Positions 14,643 to 22,705 of a stretch of DNA of 30,250 nucleotides are shown one piece after another; positions within the stretch are counted from its first letter, which is position 1, and each line of letters starts with the position of its first letter. The notes below the pieces were generated by a model. The model saw only the letters and a program-made list of their open reading frames with translations. It was not told the origin of the DNA and did not search any database. The DNA comes from a virus: positions 1-30,250 of the IMG/VR virus record IMGVR_UViG_3300042301_000402; one strand, written 5' to 3'. A program made the translations under genes and the position numbers.

Positions 14643-15004
14643 TGGGATTTTTGAAGCAGCTAGTGTCGGACCCCGGCAAAGCTATACAAGATACAGTTGG
14701 CAAGGTTACTGGCGCAACTCAGCAAGCCGATGCTATGCGGGATGCTGCCAGTCAGCAAGCAGCGGCTACCCGTGCGGCGGCAGAACAAGCAGCGGCAGCA
14801 ACAAATGAGTCTGCCAAGCAAAGCGCAGCACAGATAGCGGCTACGGCGCAACGTGCCGCCGCAGCGTCCGCAAGCGCAGAGGCTTTGAGCAAGGCACCTG
14901 AAAACCCGGACGTTCAGATTGGTACACCGGCCAGCGGCTCGGCTGTCAAGAAGCGACGACAACAGTTTGGTATCGGCTCAGCCGGTACGGGGGTTAACAT
15001 CTAA
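14642..15004 (+). CDS. Ala-rich virion protein, possibly T7 gp7.3-like
   Basis: A 120-residue protein with an Ala/Gln-rich coiled-coil-like middle (roughly residues 28-82) and a basic Gly-rich end (KKRRQQFGIGSAGTGVNI). Small proteins with this layout, a helical middle followed by an Arg-rich and then a Gly/Ser/Thr-rich end, stand before the portal gene in many T7-like phages and include the T7 gp7.3 tail-assembly and adsorption protein. The assignment rests on location and composition rather than on a motif. CGGAGG precedes the start and TAATG joins it to both neighbours. Confidence 0.6.
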   Translation: MGFLKQLVSDPGKAIQDTVGKVTGATQQADAMRDAASQQAAATRAAAEQAAAATNESAKQSAAQIAATAQRAAAASASAEALSKAPENPDVQIGTPASGSAVKKRRQQFGIGSAGTGVNI

Positions 15005-16512
15005 TGTACCGCACAGCATCCGAAGCGTGGACCTCGCTTAACAGTTTGCGTAGTGGTATGCTGACTAGGGTGGAGCGTTATGCTGCACTCACTGTCCCCA
15101 AGGTGTGTCTGCCTGATAACTTCGACGAAGTAAATACCGACGAGACGCACGACTATCAGAGCATCGGGGCACAGGCTGTTAACCACTTGGCCAACAAGTT
15201 GATGCTTGCCATGTTCGCACCGTCACGTCCGTTTCTCAAGCTACAACCCGGTCCTGTTGCCGCTAAGAAGCTAGCGGCTCTGAACATGACCGAGACCCAG
15301 CTTAACAACATCCTTGCAAAAGGTGAGCGCGACGCTATTAAAGCTCTTGACAAGAAGGCACAGCGACCAACCCTGTTCCGTATCATGCGGCACTTGATCG
15401 TGGCAGGCAACGTGTTGCTCAGCCGTGAGAAGCGTGGTATGCGAGCTTATGGTTTGAAAAACTACGTAGTCAAGCGTAACATCTGGGGCAAGGTACAGCA
15501 ACTTGTTATCCGCGAGAACATCAAGTTTGACGAGCTTGAGCCTAGCGTAAGGAAGTTATTTGGTAGGTTGTACCAAGACGACTCCAAGGTTAACTTCTAC
15601 AAGTGGATTGTGCTTGGCCCTAACGGCTACACCATGACGCAATGGGTTGACGAGAGGCAGCTACCAAAAGAGTGGAACGGACGTTGGCCCGAAGATCGGT
15701 TGCCTTACAGCGCGATCACTTGGGACTTGGCTGACGAGTCGGACTACGGCACCGGCTTGGTTGAAGAGTACATCGGAGACCTTGAAGCCATCAGCGTAAT
15801 TAGCGAGTCTGTTGTGGACGGTGGCGTGCTGGGAACAGAAATGCGCTGGCTTGTCAACCCATCCGGTACAACTAGCGTAACCGACCTGAACAACAGTAAG
15901 AACGGTGATGCACTACCCGGCCTAGCGTCGGACGTAGCGGCAACCCAAGGTGGCAACCCGCTAGCTATTCAGACTGCCAGCGAAATACTTGACCGCTACG
16001 AGCGACGAGTTAGTCGTGGCTTCTTGATGGGCAGCGCAGTAATCCGCGATGCGGAGCGTGTGACCCAAGAAGAAGTACGCATGACTGCACAAGAGCTTGA
16101 GACAGCTTACGGCGGTGTGTACTCATCGCTGGCAGCTAGCCTACAGTACCCAGTGGCACAATGGTTGTTTGATGAGATTGACCTGCCGGTCAAGCAGTCC
16201 GGTCTAGAGATTACCATTATCACTGGGCTTGACGCACTCAGCCGCAACGGCGACCTAGACAACTTCCGTCTTGCGATGGAGGATATGGCTAGGGTCACTA
16301 ACGTACCACCTGAGGTAGCAGGGCGTATCAAGTGGGAAGAAGTAGCCAGCTTCATCGGCCAAGGCCGCAACATAGACCTCGCCCGGTTTATCATGACCGA
16401 CGCGGAATATGCACAGGTTCAGCAAGCGCAGGCAGAAGCCCGCGTAGCAGAGCAAGTAGTAACAGACACAGGTAGCGCGATGGGCGCTGCCGCAGCACAA
16501 GGACAAGCATGA
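15004..16512 (+). CDS. Portal (head-tail connector) protein
   Basis: Predicted dodecameric ring at the capsid vertex through which DNA is packaged and ejected. The 502-residue length and the N-terminal run (RYAALTVPKVCLPDN, then YQSIGAQAVNHLANKLM and FAPSRPFLKL) match T7 gp8-type portals (536 residues). A helix-rich C-terminal half includes RVTQEEVRMTAQELE and an Ala/Gln-rich tail. It is followed by the scaffold and capsid genes in the standard order, with a one-base overlap upstream (TAATG) and an ATGA overlap downstream. Confidence 0.95.
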   Translation: MYRTASEAWTSLNSLRSGMLTRVERYAALTVPKVCLPDNFDEVNTDETHDYQSIGAQAVNHLANKLMLAMFAPSRPFLKLQPGPVAAKKLAALNMTETQLNNILAKGERDAIKALDKKAQRPTLFRIMRHLIVAGNVLLSREKRGMRAYGLKNYVVKRNIWGKVQQLVIRENIKFDELEPSVRKLFGRLYQDDSKVNFYKWIVLGPNGYTMTQWVDERQLPKEWNGRWPEDRLPYSAITWDLADESDYGTGLVEEYIGDLEAISVISESVVDGGVLGTEMRWLVNPSGTTSVTDLNNSKNGDALPGLASDVAATQGGNPLAIQTASEILDRYERRVSRGFLMGSAVIRDAERVTQEEVRMTAQELETAYGGVYSSLAASLQYPVAQWLFDEIDLPVKQSGLEITIITGLDALSRNGDLDNFRLAMEDMARVTNVPPEVAGRIKWEEVASFIGQGRNIDLARFIMTDAEYAQVQQAQAEARVAEQVVTDTGSAMGAAAAQGQA

Positions 16513-17243
16513 GCGATACGAGTACCCCAGCACCAGAAAAAACTACACCACCAGTAGAGTTGGACATCGGAGCAGCGACACCTGCCGTTGTCCCACCTAC
16601 GCCACCTGTCAAGGAAGAGCCTATCGACACCAGCCCCGTCGAGTACGAAAAGACTGGCGACCCCGGCCTTGACATGGCCTTGGAGTTTGTAGGTAAGGCA
16701 GGCATCGGTGAGTCCCACCCTGCTATGAAGGCCGCCCGCGAAGGCGACTTCTCTATCCTCAAGGCCGAGCTTGCTGCAAAGAACATCCCAGGATGGGAAC
16801 AATACGTAGCGTTGGGCGAGGCAGCATATGCCCGCGAGAAGGCCGAGGTAGCCAAGAAAGCTGCGGAGACTCGGGACGCTGTGGTCAAGGCCGCTGGCGG
16901 CGAAGAGACTTGGAAGGCTGTACGCACTTGGGCAGCGGCTAACGCTACCGATGCGGAAAAGACCGAGATTAACGCAATGCTCAACCAAGGCGGTGTGCAA
17001 GCTGCCGCTGCCGTCAAGTACCTGCTCGGTGCTTATGAGCGGGCCAACAATGTTGAGGTTACGCCTCCCGATGCCCGCTCCGACAAGGCAGGCCGGGACA
17101 GCGGACGCAGTGATACCAAGCCCCTCAGTGCCCGCGATTACGCCGCCGAAGTGCAGCGCCTGAACGTCAAGCTGGGTGGGCGTCTAGAAGGTAGCCCTGA
17201 GTACGAGGCGTTACAGCGCCGCCGAGCAGCAGCAATGCGATAA
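16509..17243 (+). CDS. Capsid assembly scaffolding protein
   Basis: A 244-residue acidic, Pro-rich then helical protein between portal and major capsid genes, the fixed position of T7 gp9. The N-terminal 60 residues are disordered (TPAPEKTTPPVELD and similar), the middle is helical and Ala/Lys/Glu-rich, and the C-terminus is basic (YEALQRRRAAAMR), as expected for the capsid-binding tail of scaffolds. It is shorter than T7 gp9 (307). It overlaps the portal stop by 4 bases and is followed by a promoter copy. Confidence 0.88.
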   Translation: MSDTSTPAPEKTTPPVELDIGAATPAVVPPTPPVKEEPIDTSPVEYEKTGDPGLDMALEFVGKAGIGESHPAMKAAREGDFSILKAELAAKNIPGWEQYVALGEAAYAREKAEVAKKAAETRDAVVKAAGGEETWKAVRTWAAANATDAEKTEINAMLNQGGVQAAAAVKYLLGAYERANNVEVTPPDARSDKAGRDSGRSDTKPLSARDYAAEVQRLNVKLGGRLEGSPEYEALQRRRAAAMR

Positions 17244-17260
17244 GTCGGCCTGAGGCAGAG

Positions 17261-17278
17261 TTTCAGTACCTATAGTAC
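17261..17278 (+). promoter_or_regulatory. Putative phage RNA polymerase promoter 4 (capsid gene)
   Basis: TTTCAGTACCTATAGTAC in the gap between scaffold and major capsid genes, identical over 18 bases to the copy at 13981. The position corresponds to the strong T7 promoter before gene 10. A 7 bp hairpin begins 6 bases downstream. Confidence 0.75.
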
Positions 17279-17284
17279 AAGAAC

Positions 17285-17305
17285 CAAGCCCTAGTGCTGG
17301 GCTTG
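17285..17305 (+). promoter_or_regulatory. 5' leader hairpin of the capsid mRNA
   Basis: CAAGCCC (17285-17291), loop TAGTGCT, GGGCTTG (17299-17305): a perfect 7 bp stem lying 6 bases after the promoter motif and upstream of the TAGGAG ribosome binding site. No T-run follows. A hairpin so near the expected 5' end may protect the most abundant late mRNA. Confidence 0.5.
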
Positions 17306-17331
17306 TGTTTATCAACTATTTAGGAGCTACT

Positions 17332-18321
17332 ATGCCTCTTGACGACAGCTATGCCATTGTCCGGCCTGGACAATCGAACCAAGCCGGAAGCGTGTCTGCG
17401 CTGCATCTTGAAGAGTACACCGGAGTGGTTGAATCCGCCATTGAGCGCAAGTCTGTGCTTACCGGATGGATTCCCGTTCGCCGTGTTGTAGGTACCTCGA
17501 CCATCACCAACTTCGCGGTGGGTGAGTCTACCTTGCAGAAGGCTACCCCCGGTATGCCTATCGACGGTACCGGAACCGACTTCGCAAAGCGAATCCTGAC
17601 CGTGGATACGGTTATCTTGGCACGTGCAGTCTTGCCCTTGCTCGAAACTTTCCAGACTTCTTACGATGCCCGCAAGGAAATCGGCATGGAGCATGGCAAG
17701 AAGATCGGCAAGTTCAAAGACCAATCGTTCTTCATTCAAGCAATCAAGGCCGCCTTGCTGGCGGACTCCGCCTACAGAGGCTCTGGCGCTGCTGGCAAGC
17801 CGCTCGGTCACTTCGGCGGTTCGCAGCAAGTCCTCGCCGCTGGTAGTGACTCGCAAGACCCGGCCAAGCTGTATGCAGCTATCGCCAACCTCTTCGTGAA
17901 GATGGAGAACAAGGACGTTGACCCGCGCACCGATGATGTGATGATCGCCGTGCGCCCTGACGAGTTCTACACCTTGTTGCAGAACGAGCAGTTGATCGAC
18001 GGTACCTACAAGACCAGCGAAGGCGTTGACATCAAGGCCCACCTGCTCAAGGCATACGGCGTGCCTGTGGTCAACTCCGTGAACTTCCCCGGTGGCAGCA
18101 CCATCGCAAGTCACTTGCTCGGTACCGCCTATGACGGTGACTACACCAAGGTGGTTGCCTCTGCTTTCTCTCCACGGGCCTTGCTGGCCGGTGAAACCAT
18201 CCCCCTGACCACCGACGTGTTCTGGGATAAGGTTACGAAGCAGTGGTTCGTTGATGCTCACATGAGCTACAACGTTACCCCCAATCGCGCCGAGTTTGCC
18301 GGTGTCATCTTGAAACCCTAA
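17332..18321 (+). CDS. Major capsid protein
   Basis: Predicted HK97-fold shell protein, 329 residues against 345 for T7 gp10A. The N-terminus (DSYAIVRPGQSNQAGSVSAL, then EYTGVVESAIERKSV) and the FSPRALLAGE region near the end are typical of T7-like capsids, and the gene lies between scaffold and tail tubular A. ATG 17332 is chosen over the GTG at 17305, because TAGGAG lies just before it and the GTG falls within the leader hairpin. Codon choice is strongly biased here (many GGC, ACC, AAG), as expected of a highly expressed gene. There is no slippery site at the 3' end that would give a longer minor form like T7 gp10B. Confidence 0.95.
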   Translation: MPLDDSYAIVRPGQSNQAGSVSALHLEEYTGVVESAIERKSVLTGWIPVRRVVGTSTITNFAVGESTLQKATPGMPIDGTGTDFAKRILTVDTVILARAVLPLLETFQTSYDARKEIGMEHGKKIGKFKDQSFFIQAIKAALLADSAYRGSGAAGKPLGHFGGSQQVLAAGSDSQDPAKLYAAIANLFVKMENKDVDPRTDDVMIAVRPDEFYTLLQNEQLIDGTYKTSEGVDIKAHLLKAYGVPVVNSVNFPGGSTIASHLLGTAYDGDYTKVVASAFSPRALLAGETIPLTTDVFWDKVTKQWFVDAHMSYNVTPNRAEFAGVILKP

Positions 18322-18338
18322 TCAGGTTCCAGACGCTT

Positions 18339-18360
18339 GGCCCTTCCGCAAGGAGGGGCC
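18339..18360 (+). terminator. GC-rich hairpin with GCAA loop after the capsid gene
   Basis: GGCCCTTCC (18339-18347), GCAA loop, GGAGGGGCC (18352-18360): a 9 bp stem with one G-U pair and a GNRA tetraloop. It is followed by TTGTGCC, so the T-run is poor. It may stabilise the 3' end of the capsid mRNA or assist the terminator just downstream. Confidence 0.55.
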
Positions 18361-18381
18361 TTGTGCCTGTACCCTAACAAT

Positions 18382-18419
18382 AGCCCCTTTGTCCCTCGCT
18401 GGATGAAGGGGCTTTTTTT
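18382..18419 (+). terminator. Intrinsic terminator after the capsid gene
   Basis: AGCCCCTT (18382-18389) pairs with AAGGGGCT (18406-18413), with a small inner TCC/GGA stem, and is followed directly by a run of T to 18419. This is a classic intrinsic terminator in the place of T7 T-phi. No promoter copy lies between here and 29633, so tail genes must be reached by read-through. Confidence 0.85.
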
Positions 18420-18440
18420 CGCCTTTTACATGGAGCCGCT

Positions 18441-19046
18441 ATGGCAACAACTCTAGACGTAGTTAACGAATGCCTAGCCTCTATGGGCGAGGCCCCACTC
18501 AATACACTTACCGAGCCTCACGAGTTCCGTGGCTCTGCTCAGCGTTTGCTTGCTCGCACCAATACCCGCTTGCAGGAGCAGGGTTGGTGGTTCAACACAG
18601 AGTATGCAACCCTTGAGCCTAGCCCCACAAACGGCAACATTCAGCTACCGGGTGACTGCATTAAGTGGTTGTCTGGTGTACGTGCTCCAGACACCTTAGT
18701 CCTAGGTACACCGCAGCCGTGGCTTGTGCAACGTGGTAGCCGTCTTTACGATACACGTAACCGTACCTTTGTTATAACAGAGGACGCCGTAGGTAGCCTT
18801 GTCCGGGAGATTGCGTTCGAGGACTTGCCGCCTGTTATGAACGATTACGTTGCGGCTGTTACGGTATTACGCTTCCAATCCAACTTCGACGCAGACAACA
18901 ACAAGCGCCAAGAGCTTGAGCTACATGTACGCGAATGCCGTACTGCCTTGCAGGCTGAACATATCCGCCAGAGCAAGACGAACCTCTTGGACAACAACGT
19001 GCGCCTAACCCGCGTCAAGGCGGCTACGCGCCGACTCCGTTACTAA
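18441..19046 (+). CDS. Tail tubular protein A (gatekeeper/adaptor)
   Basis: Forms the ring joining portal and nozzle in T7-like tails. The 201 residues compare with 196 in T7 gp11. The N-terminus (LDVVNECLASMGEAPLNTL) and the QEQGWWFN stretch are characteristic of the family, as is the neighbouring nozzle gene. GGAG precedes ATG 18441. Seven bases separate it from the next gene. Confidence 0.94.
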   Translation: MATTLDVVNECLASMGEAPLNTLTEPHEFRGSAQRLLARTNTRLQEQGWWFNTEYATLEPSPTNGNIQLPGDCIKWLSGVRAPDTLVLGTPQPWLVQRGSRLYDTRNRTFVITEDAVGSLVREIAFEDLPPVMNDYVAAVTVLRFQSNFDADNNKRQELELHVRECRTALQAEHIRQSKTNLLDNNVRLTRVKAATRRLRY

Positions 19047-19053
19047 GGTCAAT

Positions 19054-21600
19054 ATGAAAGCAGCAGACAGTTACGCATCCCTGCTAAAGGGCGTCAGCCA
19101 GCAGGTGCCGCAAGATCGTGCTGAGGGTCAGCACTCTGAACAGGTCAACATGATAAGTGACCCGGTGAACGGGCTTACCCGTAGGCACGGCTCGGTGTGG
19201 CAGGCAGAGTCTTGGCTCACCAGCTTGAGCGCCGCGCAGATGGCGACTTATCAGGCAGATGTAGCTAACTGGCGCAGCTACGACCTAGATAGCGGCGGCA
19301 AGGAATACCTAGTGCTGTATCGCACACAGGCCCGCCCTGCTGGGGCTAGCCCTCTGCCATTCGCGCTTGTGTACAACAAGACGGACAAGGTGTTTCTCAC
19401 CACTGTCCGCCCAGCAGTTGATGCAGGCTTGGACAATCTTGAGGCTAACGGTGTTGCCGCGCTCACTGGTGTGGGTAAGTACCTGTTTATGACCAGCAAG
19501 GGCAGTACGGTGACAGGCTCCACAACTGAGCTATGGAACACACCTACAAACCTAGGCCGCGCTGTTGTATGGGTGCGCGGCGGAGCCTACAGCCGTACGT
19601 TTAAGATAACCGTTAGGACACAGGCTGGTGGCACTGTTACAGTAAGTCATGCTACTCCGAGTAGTAGCTTCCAAGGAACGTTGAGTACAACCGATATCTT
19701 GACCAGTGACCCAGACTACGTTAAGAAGGTCAACGATAGAGTCAACGCCTACAACAGTTCCGTGACGGCTTGGATAGGTACAGCAACCGCTGCTATACAA
19801 CCATCGGCTATTGCGACTGCTTTGGCGACCCTGCTAAACTCCTCTGGTGTTGCTTGTTCTGCAATAGGTTCGCACATCTGCTTCACCACCGCCAACCAAG
19901 TAAGGTCTATTGAAGTAGACGATGGTGGGGACGGTAGCCTTATGCGCGGTGTTGCTGACGAAGTAGAGTCTGCCGACCGTGTAAGCCCAGTGCATTTTGT
20001 AGGCAAGGTAGTTAAGGTCCGCAGCAGAAACGCGCAAGAGGCGTACTACCTACAAGCAGTGGCGAAGTCCGCCAATGCTACTGGTTACGCTGAGGTAACG
20101 TGGATTGAGGCAGCAGGTGCGACACACAGCATAGGCGGCGGTATACTTTACGGTACCGTAAGCGGTAGTAGCTTCTATGCTGCTAGCTCGGCTACGTTGC
20201 TGAACTCAATACTTCCAGGCGATCATCCCACCTTTGCGACAAGCGCTGCTGGTGATGCTGAGTCTAACCCGATGCCGTTTTTCGTTGGCCGCAAGGTCAC
20301 GTATCTTGGTACGTTCCAGAACAGGTTGTTGGTCGGTAGTGGCGGTGCCTTGGCGGTATCGCGCACTGACGATTACCTCAACTTCTTCCGCAGCACAGTG
20401 CTTACTCTACCGGCTAGTGACCCATTTGAAATGCTGCCACAAGGTAGCGAGGATGATGAGCTGTTTCACAGCACGCTGTACGACCAGGACTTGGTTATCT
20501 TTGGCAAGCGTAGGCAGTACCTGATAAGCGGTACTGTGGCGCTCACCCCCACATCGGCTAACATGCCAGTCATGTCCAGCTATGAGGGTGTGGCTGATGC
20601 TGCCCCGGTATCTGCCGGTGGCTTCATCTTCTATGCAAAGCGCGGCACCGAGTCCTCTGGCGTGTTCCAGATACAGCCCGGACAGAACGATAAGAGTCCT
20701 GAGTCTTTCCCTGCTTCAAGCCAACTTACTGACTACATCAAAGGTGGGGTAGTGGAGCTAGCCAGTATAACGGGTACTCCGAGCATGCTCATGCTTAGGA
20801 CTGACGCATCGCCTAACATCCTTTATACGTTCACCTACCTAGACCGCACTGACGGTCGTAAGATGGACGCGTGGGGCCGCTGGGACTTTAACTCAGCCCT
20901 TGGGCCGTTTGTCGGTATGTCTGTTGTCAAGGACGGTTTGCTTACTGTGAGCCTGCGGCTTAGTGGCAGCAAGGTGTACGCAGTGGCGGACTTTGCTACT
21001 GTCCGCACAGGACTGAGCACCAGACCGTACCTAGACAGTGTCCGGCCTTGGGCTCAAGTGTTGGAGGGTACCGGGTCGGTTACGACCACTAGCGGCGTAC
21101 AGTGGGCAGCAGCCTTCGGTGCAGGCTCTAGTCGTAGGTTTACTGGCATCTTGCTACCAAGCGTGGCTACGTTACAGACGAACTATCCGGGTGAGCCTGA
21201 CCTACAGGTTGGGGCTTTACAGACTGCGTACTTTACGCCTACTAATCCCTACATGCGGGATAAGAAGGACCGCGCTATCCTGAGTGGTAGGCTAACGATC
21301 ACCAAGATCATTGTAGCTTTCAAGGACTCTAGCGGGTTCTCTTGGGAGACTAAGTACAGAGGTCAGACAGACTCGTCGGTGGAGTACCTAGGTTCTTCGA
21401 TCACGTTCGGTGGTCGGTTGCTTGGCGACCCGAACAACATCATTGGCGTAGAGCCTGTGACAACAGGCCAATACAGTGTACCAATTGGTAGAGAGACTCG
21501 ACAATACACACTGAGCCTATCCGCTAGGGCGTGGCATCCATTAACAGTAACAGGTCTTGAGTGGTCTGGTCAATTCTTCAACAGGGTAAACCGATTTTGA
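19054..21600 (+). CDS. Tail tubular protein B (nozzle)
   Basis: Predicted hexameric tail nozzle, 848 residues against 794 for T7 gp12. The N-terminal SYASLLKGVSQQVPQDR and EQVNMISDPVNGLTRRHG are family signatures, and a later stretch (FFVGRKVTYLGTFQNRLL followed by VGSGGALAVSR) is also typical. The protein is strand-rich, with no signal or membrane segment. Its stop TGA 21598-21600 overlaps the TTG start of the next gene, an HNH endonuclease probably inserted at this junction. Confidence 0.95.
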   Translation: MKAADSYASLLKGVSQQVPQDRAEGQHSEQVNMISDPVNGLTRRHGSVWQAESWLTSLSAAQMATYQADVANWRSYDLDSGGKEYLVLYRTQARPAGASPLPFALVYNKTDKVFLTTVRPAVDAGLDNLEANGVAALTGVGKYLFMTSKGSTVTGSTTELWNTPTNLGRAVVWVRGGAYSRTFKITVRTQAGGTVTVSHATPSSSFQGTLSTTDILTSDPDYVKKVNDRVNAYNSSVTAWIGTATAAIQPSAIATALATLLNSSGVACSAIGSHICFTTANQVRSIEVDDGGDGSLMRGVADEVESADRVSPVHFVGKVVKVRSRNAQEAYYLQAVAKSANATGYAEVTWIEAAGATHSIGGGILYGTVSGSSFYAASSATLLNSILPGDHPTFATSAAGDAESNPMPFFVGRKVTYLGTFQNRLLVGSGGALAVSRTDDYLNFFRSTVLTLPASDPFEMLPQGSEDDELFHSTLYDQDLVIFGKRRQYLISGTVALTPTSANMPVMSSYEGVADAAPVSAGGFIFYAKRGTESSGVFQIQPGQNDKSPESFPASSQLTDYIKGGVVELASITGTPSMLMLRTDASPNILYTFTYLDRTDGRKMDAWGRWDFNSALGPFVGMSVVKDGLLTVSLRLSGSKVYAVADFATVRTGLSTRPYLDSVRPWAQVLEGTGSVTTTSGVQWAAAFGAGSSRRFTGILLPSVATLQTNYPGEPDLQVGALQTAYFTPTNPYMRDKKDRAILSGRLTITKIIVAFKDSSGFSWETKYRGQTDSSVEYLGSSITFGGRLLGDPNNIIGVEPVTTGQYSVPIGRETRQYTLSLSARAWHPLTVTGLEWSGQFFNRVNRF

Positions 21601-21995
21601 AAACCTGCAAAACTTGCGGCTCGGTGAAGCCGTTATCAGAGTATCACCGAGCAGCAGGTTACGCGGGTGGCTATAAACCACAGTGCATAACGTGCTACAG
21701 GGGGTATCAGAAAGAACAACGCGCAAAGATTACGCCTGCAATACGGAGAGACTACTGGGTTAAGCACAAGTACGGTATAAGTCTTGAGCAACAGGAGTCG
21801 CGCCTATTAGCGCAAGGCGGTGTGTGTGCTATATGCAAGAAACCTATGGCTAGGTTATGTGTAGACCATTGCCACACTACCGGCTACTTTCGTGGGTTAC
21901 TGTGTACTCCGTGTAACACCGGCTTAGGTGCATTCAAGGACGATGTGAGTAACTTGATTAGGGCAGTAGATTATCTAAAGGGGCGGCATTTATGA
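21597..21995 (+). CDS. HNH endonuclease with N-terminal zinc ribbon (probably mobile)
   Basis: A 132-residue nuclease with two zinc-binding parts. The N-terminal ribbon has C4, C7, C30 and C33 (KTCKTC ... CITC), common in phage HNH homing endonucleases. The endonuclease VII-like core has C77, C80, C103 and C106, the catalytic LCVDHCH (D90, H91) and N107. The core closely resembles that of the protein at 3742. TTG 21597 is proposed as start, since it overlaps the nozzle stop (TTGA) and gives the usual M-x-x-C ribbon start; a GTG at 21561 would add 12 residues inside the nozzle gene. It interrupts the standard order of nozzle followed by internal virion protein B. Its stop overlaps the next ATG. 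Confidence 0.85.
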   Translation: MKTCKTCGSVKPLSEYHRAAGYAGGYKPQCITCYRGYQKEQRAKITPAIRRDYWVKHKYGISLEQQESRLLAQGGVCAICKKPMARLCVDHCHTTGYFRGLLCTPCNTGLGAFKDDVSNLIRAVDYLKGRHL

Positions 21996-22705
21996 GTTCA
22001 GGCGCAGCAGCAGCCGACTTTGGTATGAAGGCGATCATAGGCATTGGCCGTGGGGTGATGGAGCAGGGTCAGGTAGACGCTGCTAACATTGTCAACGAGG
22101 CTAACGCATACGCTCAAAACCTAGTACGTGCTGCTAACAACAACCTACGAGGAAGCAGGGCTTCCTTGTCTAGGTTCAATCAAAGCATCAACAACCAGCG
22201 GGTTATGGAGAACGCCGGGTCGGCAATGGAGGCGGCGGTGGTGAACTATCGCCGTGCCCGCGACAACGCCATCAACGACGACATAGAAGCCCAGCTTGCC
22301 TTCTCGGAGCAGGCCGGGGCGCAGGCCGCTGCAAGCGCCCTATCGGGCCTTGTAGGCGGTGCTGCCGACATCGTGGCCGGTACTACCGCCCTGCGAAAAT
22401 CGCGTCTTAAACAGCGTTCTGACGAGGCCCTGAGGCTTGCTGACTATGACGCCGCGAAGCGAAGCCAGCAGATTATGCAGGCCGGTTGGGATAGCTTGGA
22501 TAGCAGCGAAATCTCTGCCGACTTGGATTACAGCGTAGACGTTGCAACCAAGCAGACACGCGCTGGTAACTTGCTGTTTGACATTCTGGGCGGGCAGGAC
22601 ACAAAGACTGTGGCTAATCTGTCCAGTTCTTCCGGTAGCTGGTTCCGCACAGTACCTAGCAACAACGAAACAACTATTCCTATGCAACGCGGAGGCGGCT
22701 ACTAA
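21992..22705 (+). CDS. Internal virion protein B (T7 gp14-like)
   Basis: A 237-residue ejection protein predicted to form part of the channel assembled in the host envelope. It is Ala-rich with long helices (VDAANIVNEANAYAQNLVRA onward) and a hydrophobic helix near residues 110-130 (ASALSGLVGGAADIVAG). T7 gp14 is 196 residues. The call rests on the position after the nozzle, the following gp15- and gp16-like genes, and this composition. It is coupled by ATGA upstream and TAATG downstream. Confidence 0.85.
   Translation: MSSGAAAADFGMKAIIGIGRGVMEQGQVDAANIVNEANAYAQNLVRAANNNLRGSRASLSRFNQSINNQRVMENAGSAMEAAVVNYRRARDNAINDDIEAQLAFSEQAGAQAAASALSGLVGGAADIVAGTTALRKSRLKQRSDEALRLADYDAAKRSQQIMQAGWDSLDSSEISADLDYSVDVATKQTRAGNLLFDILGGQDTKTVANLSSSSGSWFRTVPSNNETTIPMQRGGGY

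Noticed and set aside
16391-17017. Two long minus-strand frames across the scaffold gene
   Set aside because: They are antisense to a well-supported gene of regular Ala/Lys/Glu composition; such sequence leaves antisense frames open by chance.
17320-18261. A 313-codon open frame on the minus strand across the capsid gene
   Set aside because: It is the mirror of a strongly codon-biased capsid gene, has no ribosome binding site, and its translation is low-complexity without family features.
18290-18325. Possible -1 frameshift at the 3' end of the capsid gene giving a longer minor capsid protein as in T7
   Set aside because: No slippery heptamer is present and no long continuing frame is available before the terminators.
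22655-22668. CAGTACCTAGCAAC, a partial match to the promoter motif
   Set aside because: Only the first eight bases agree; the TATA core is missing and it lies inside the gp14-like gene.
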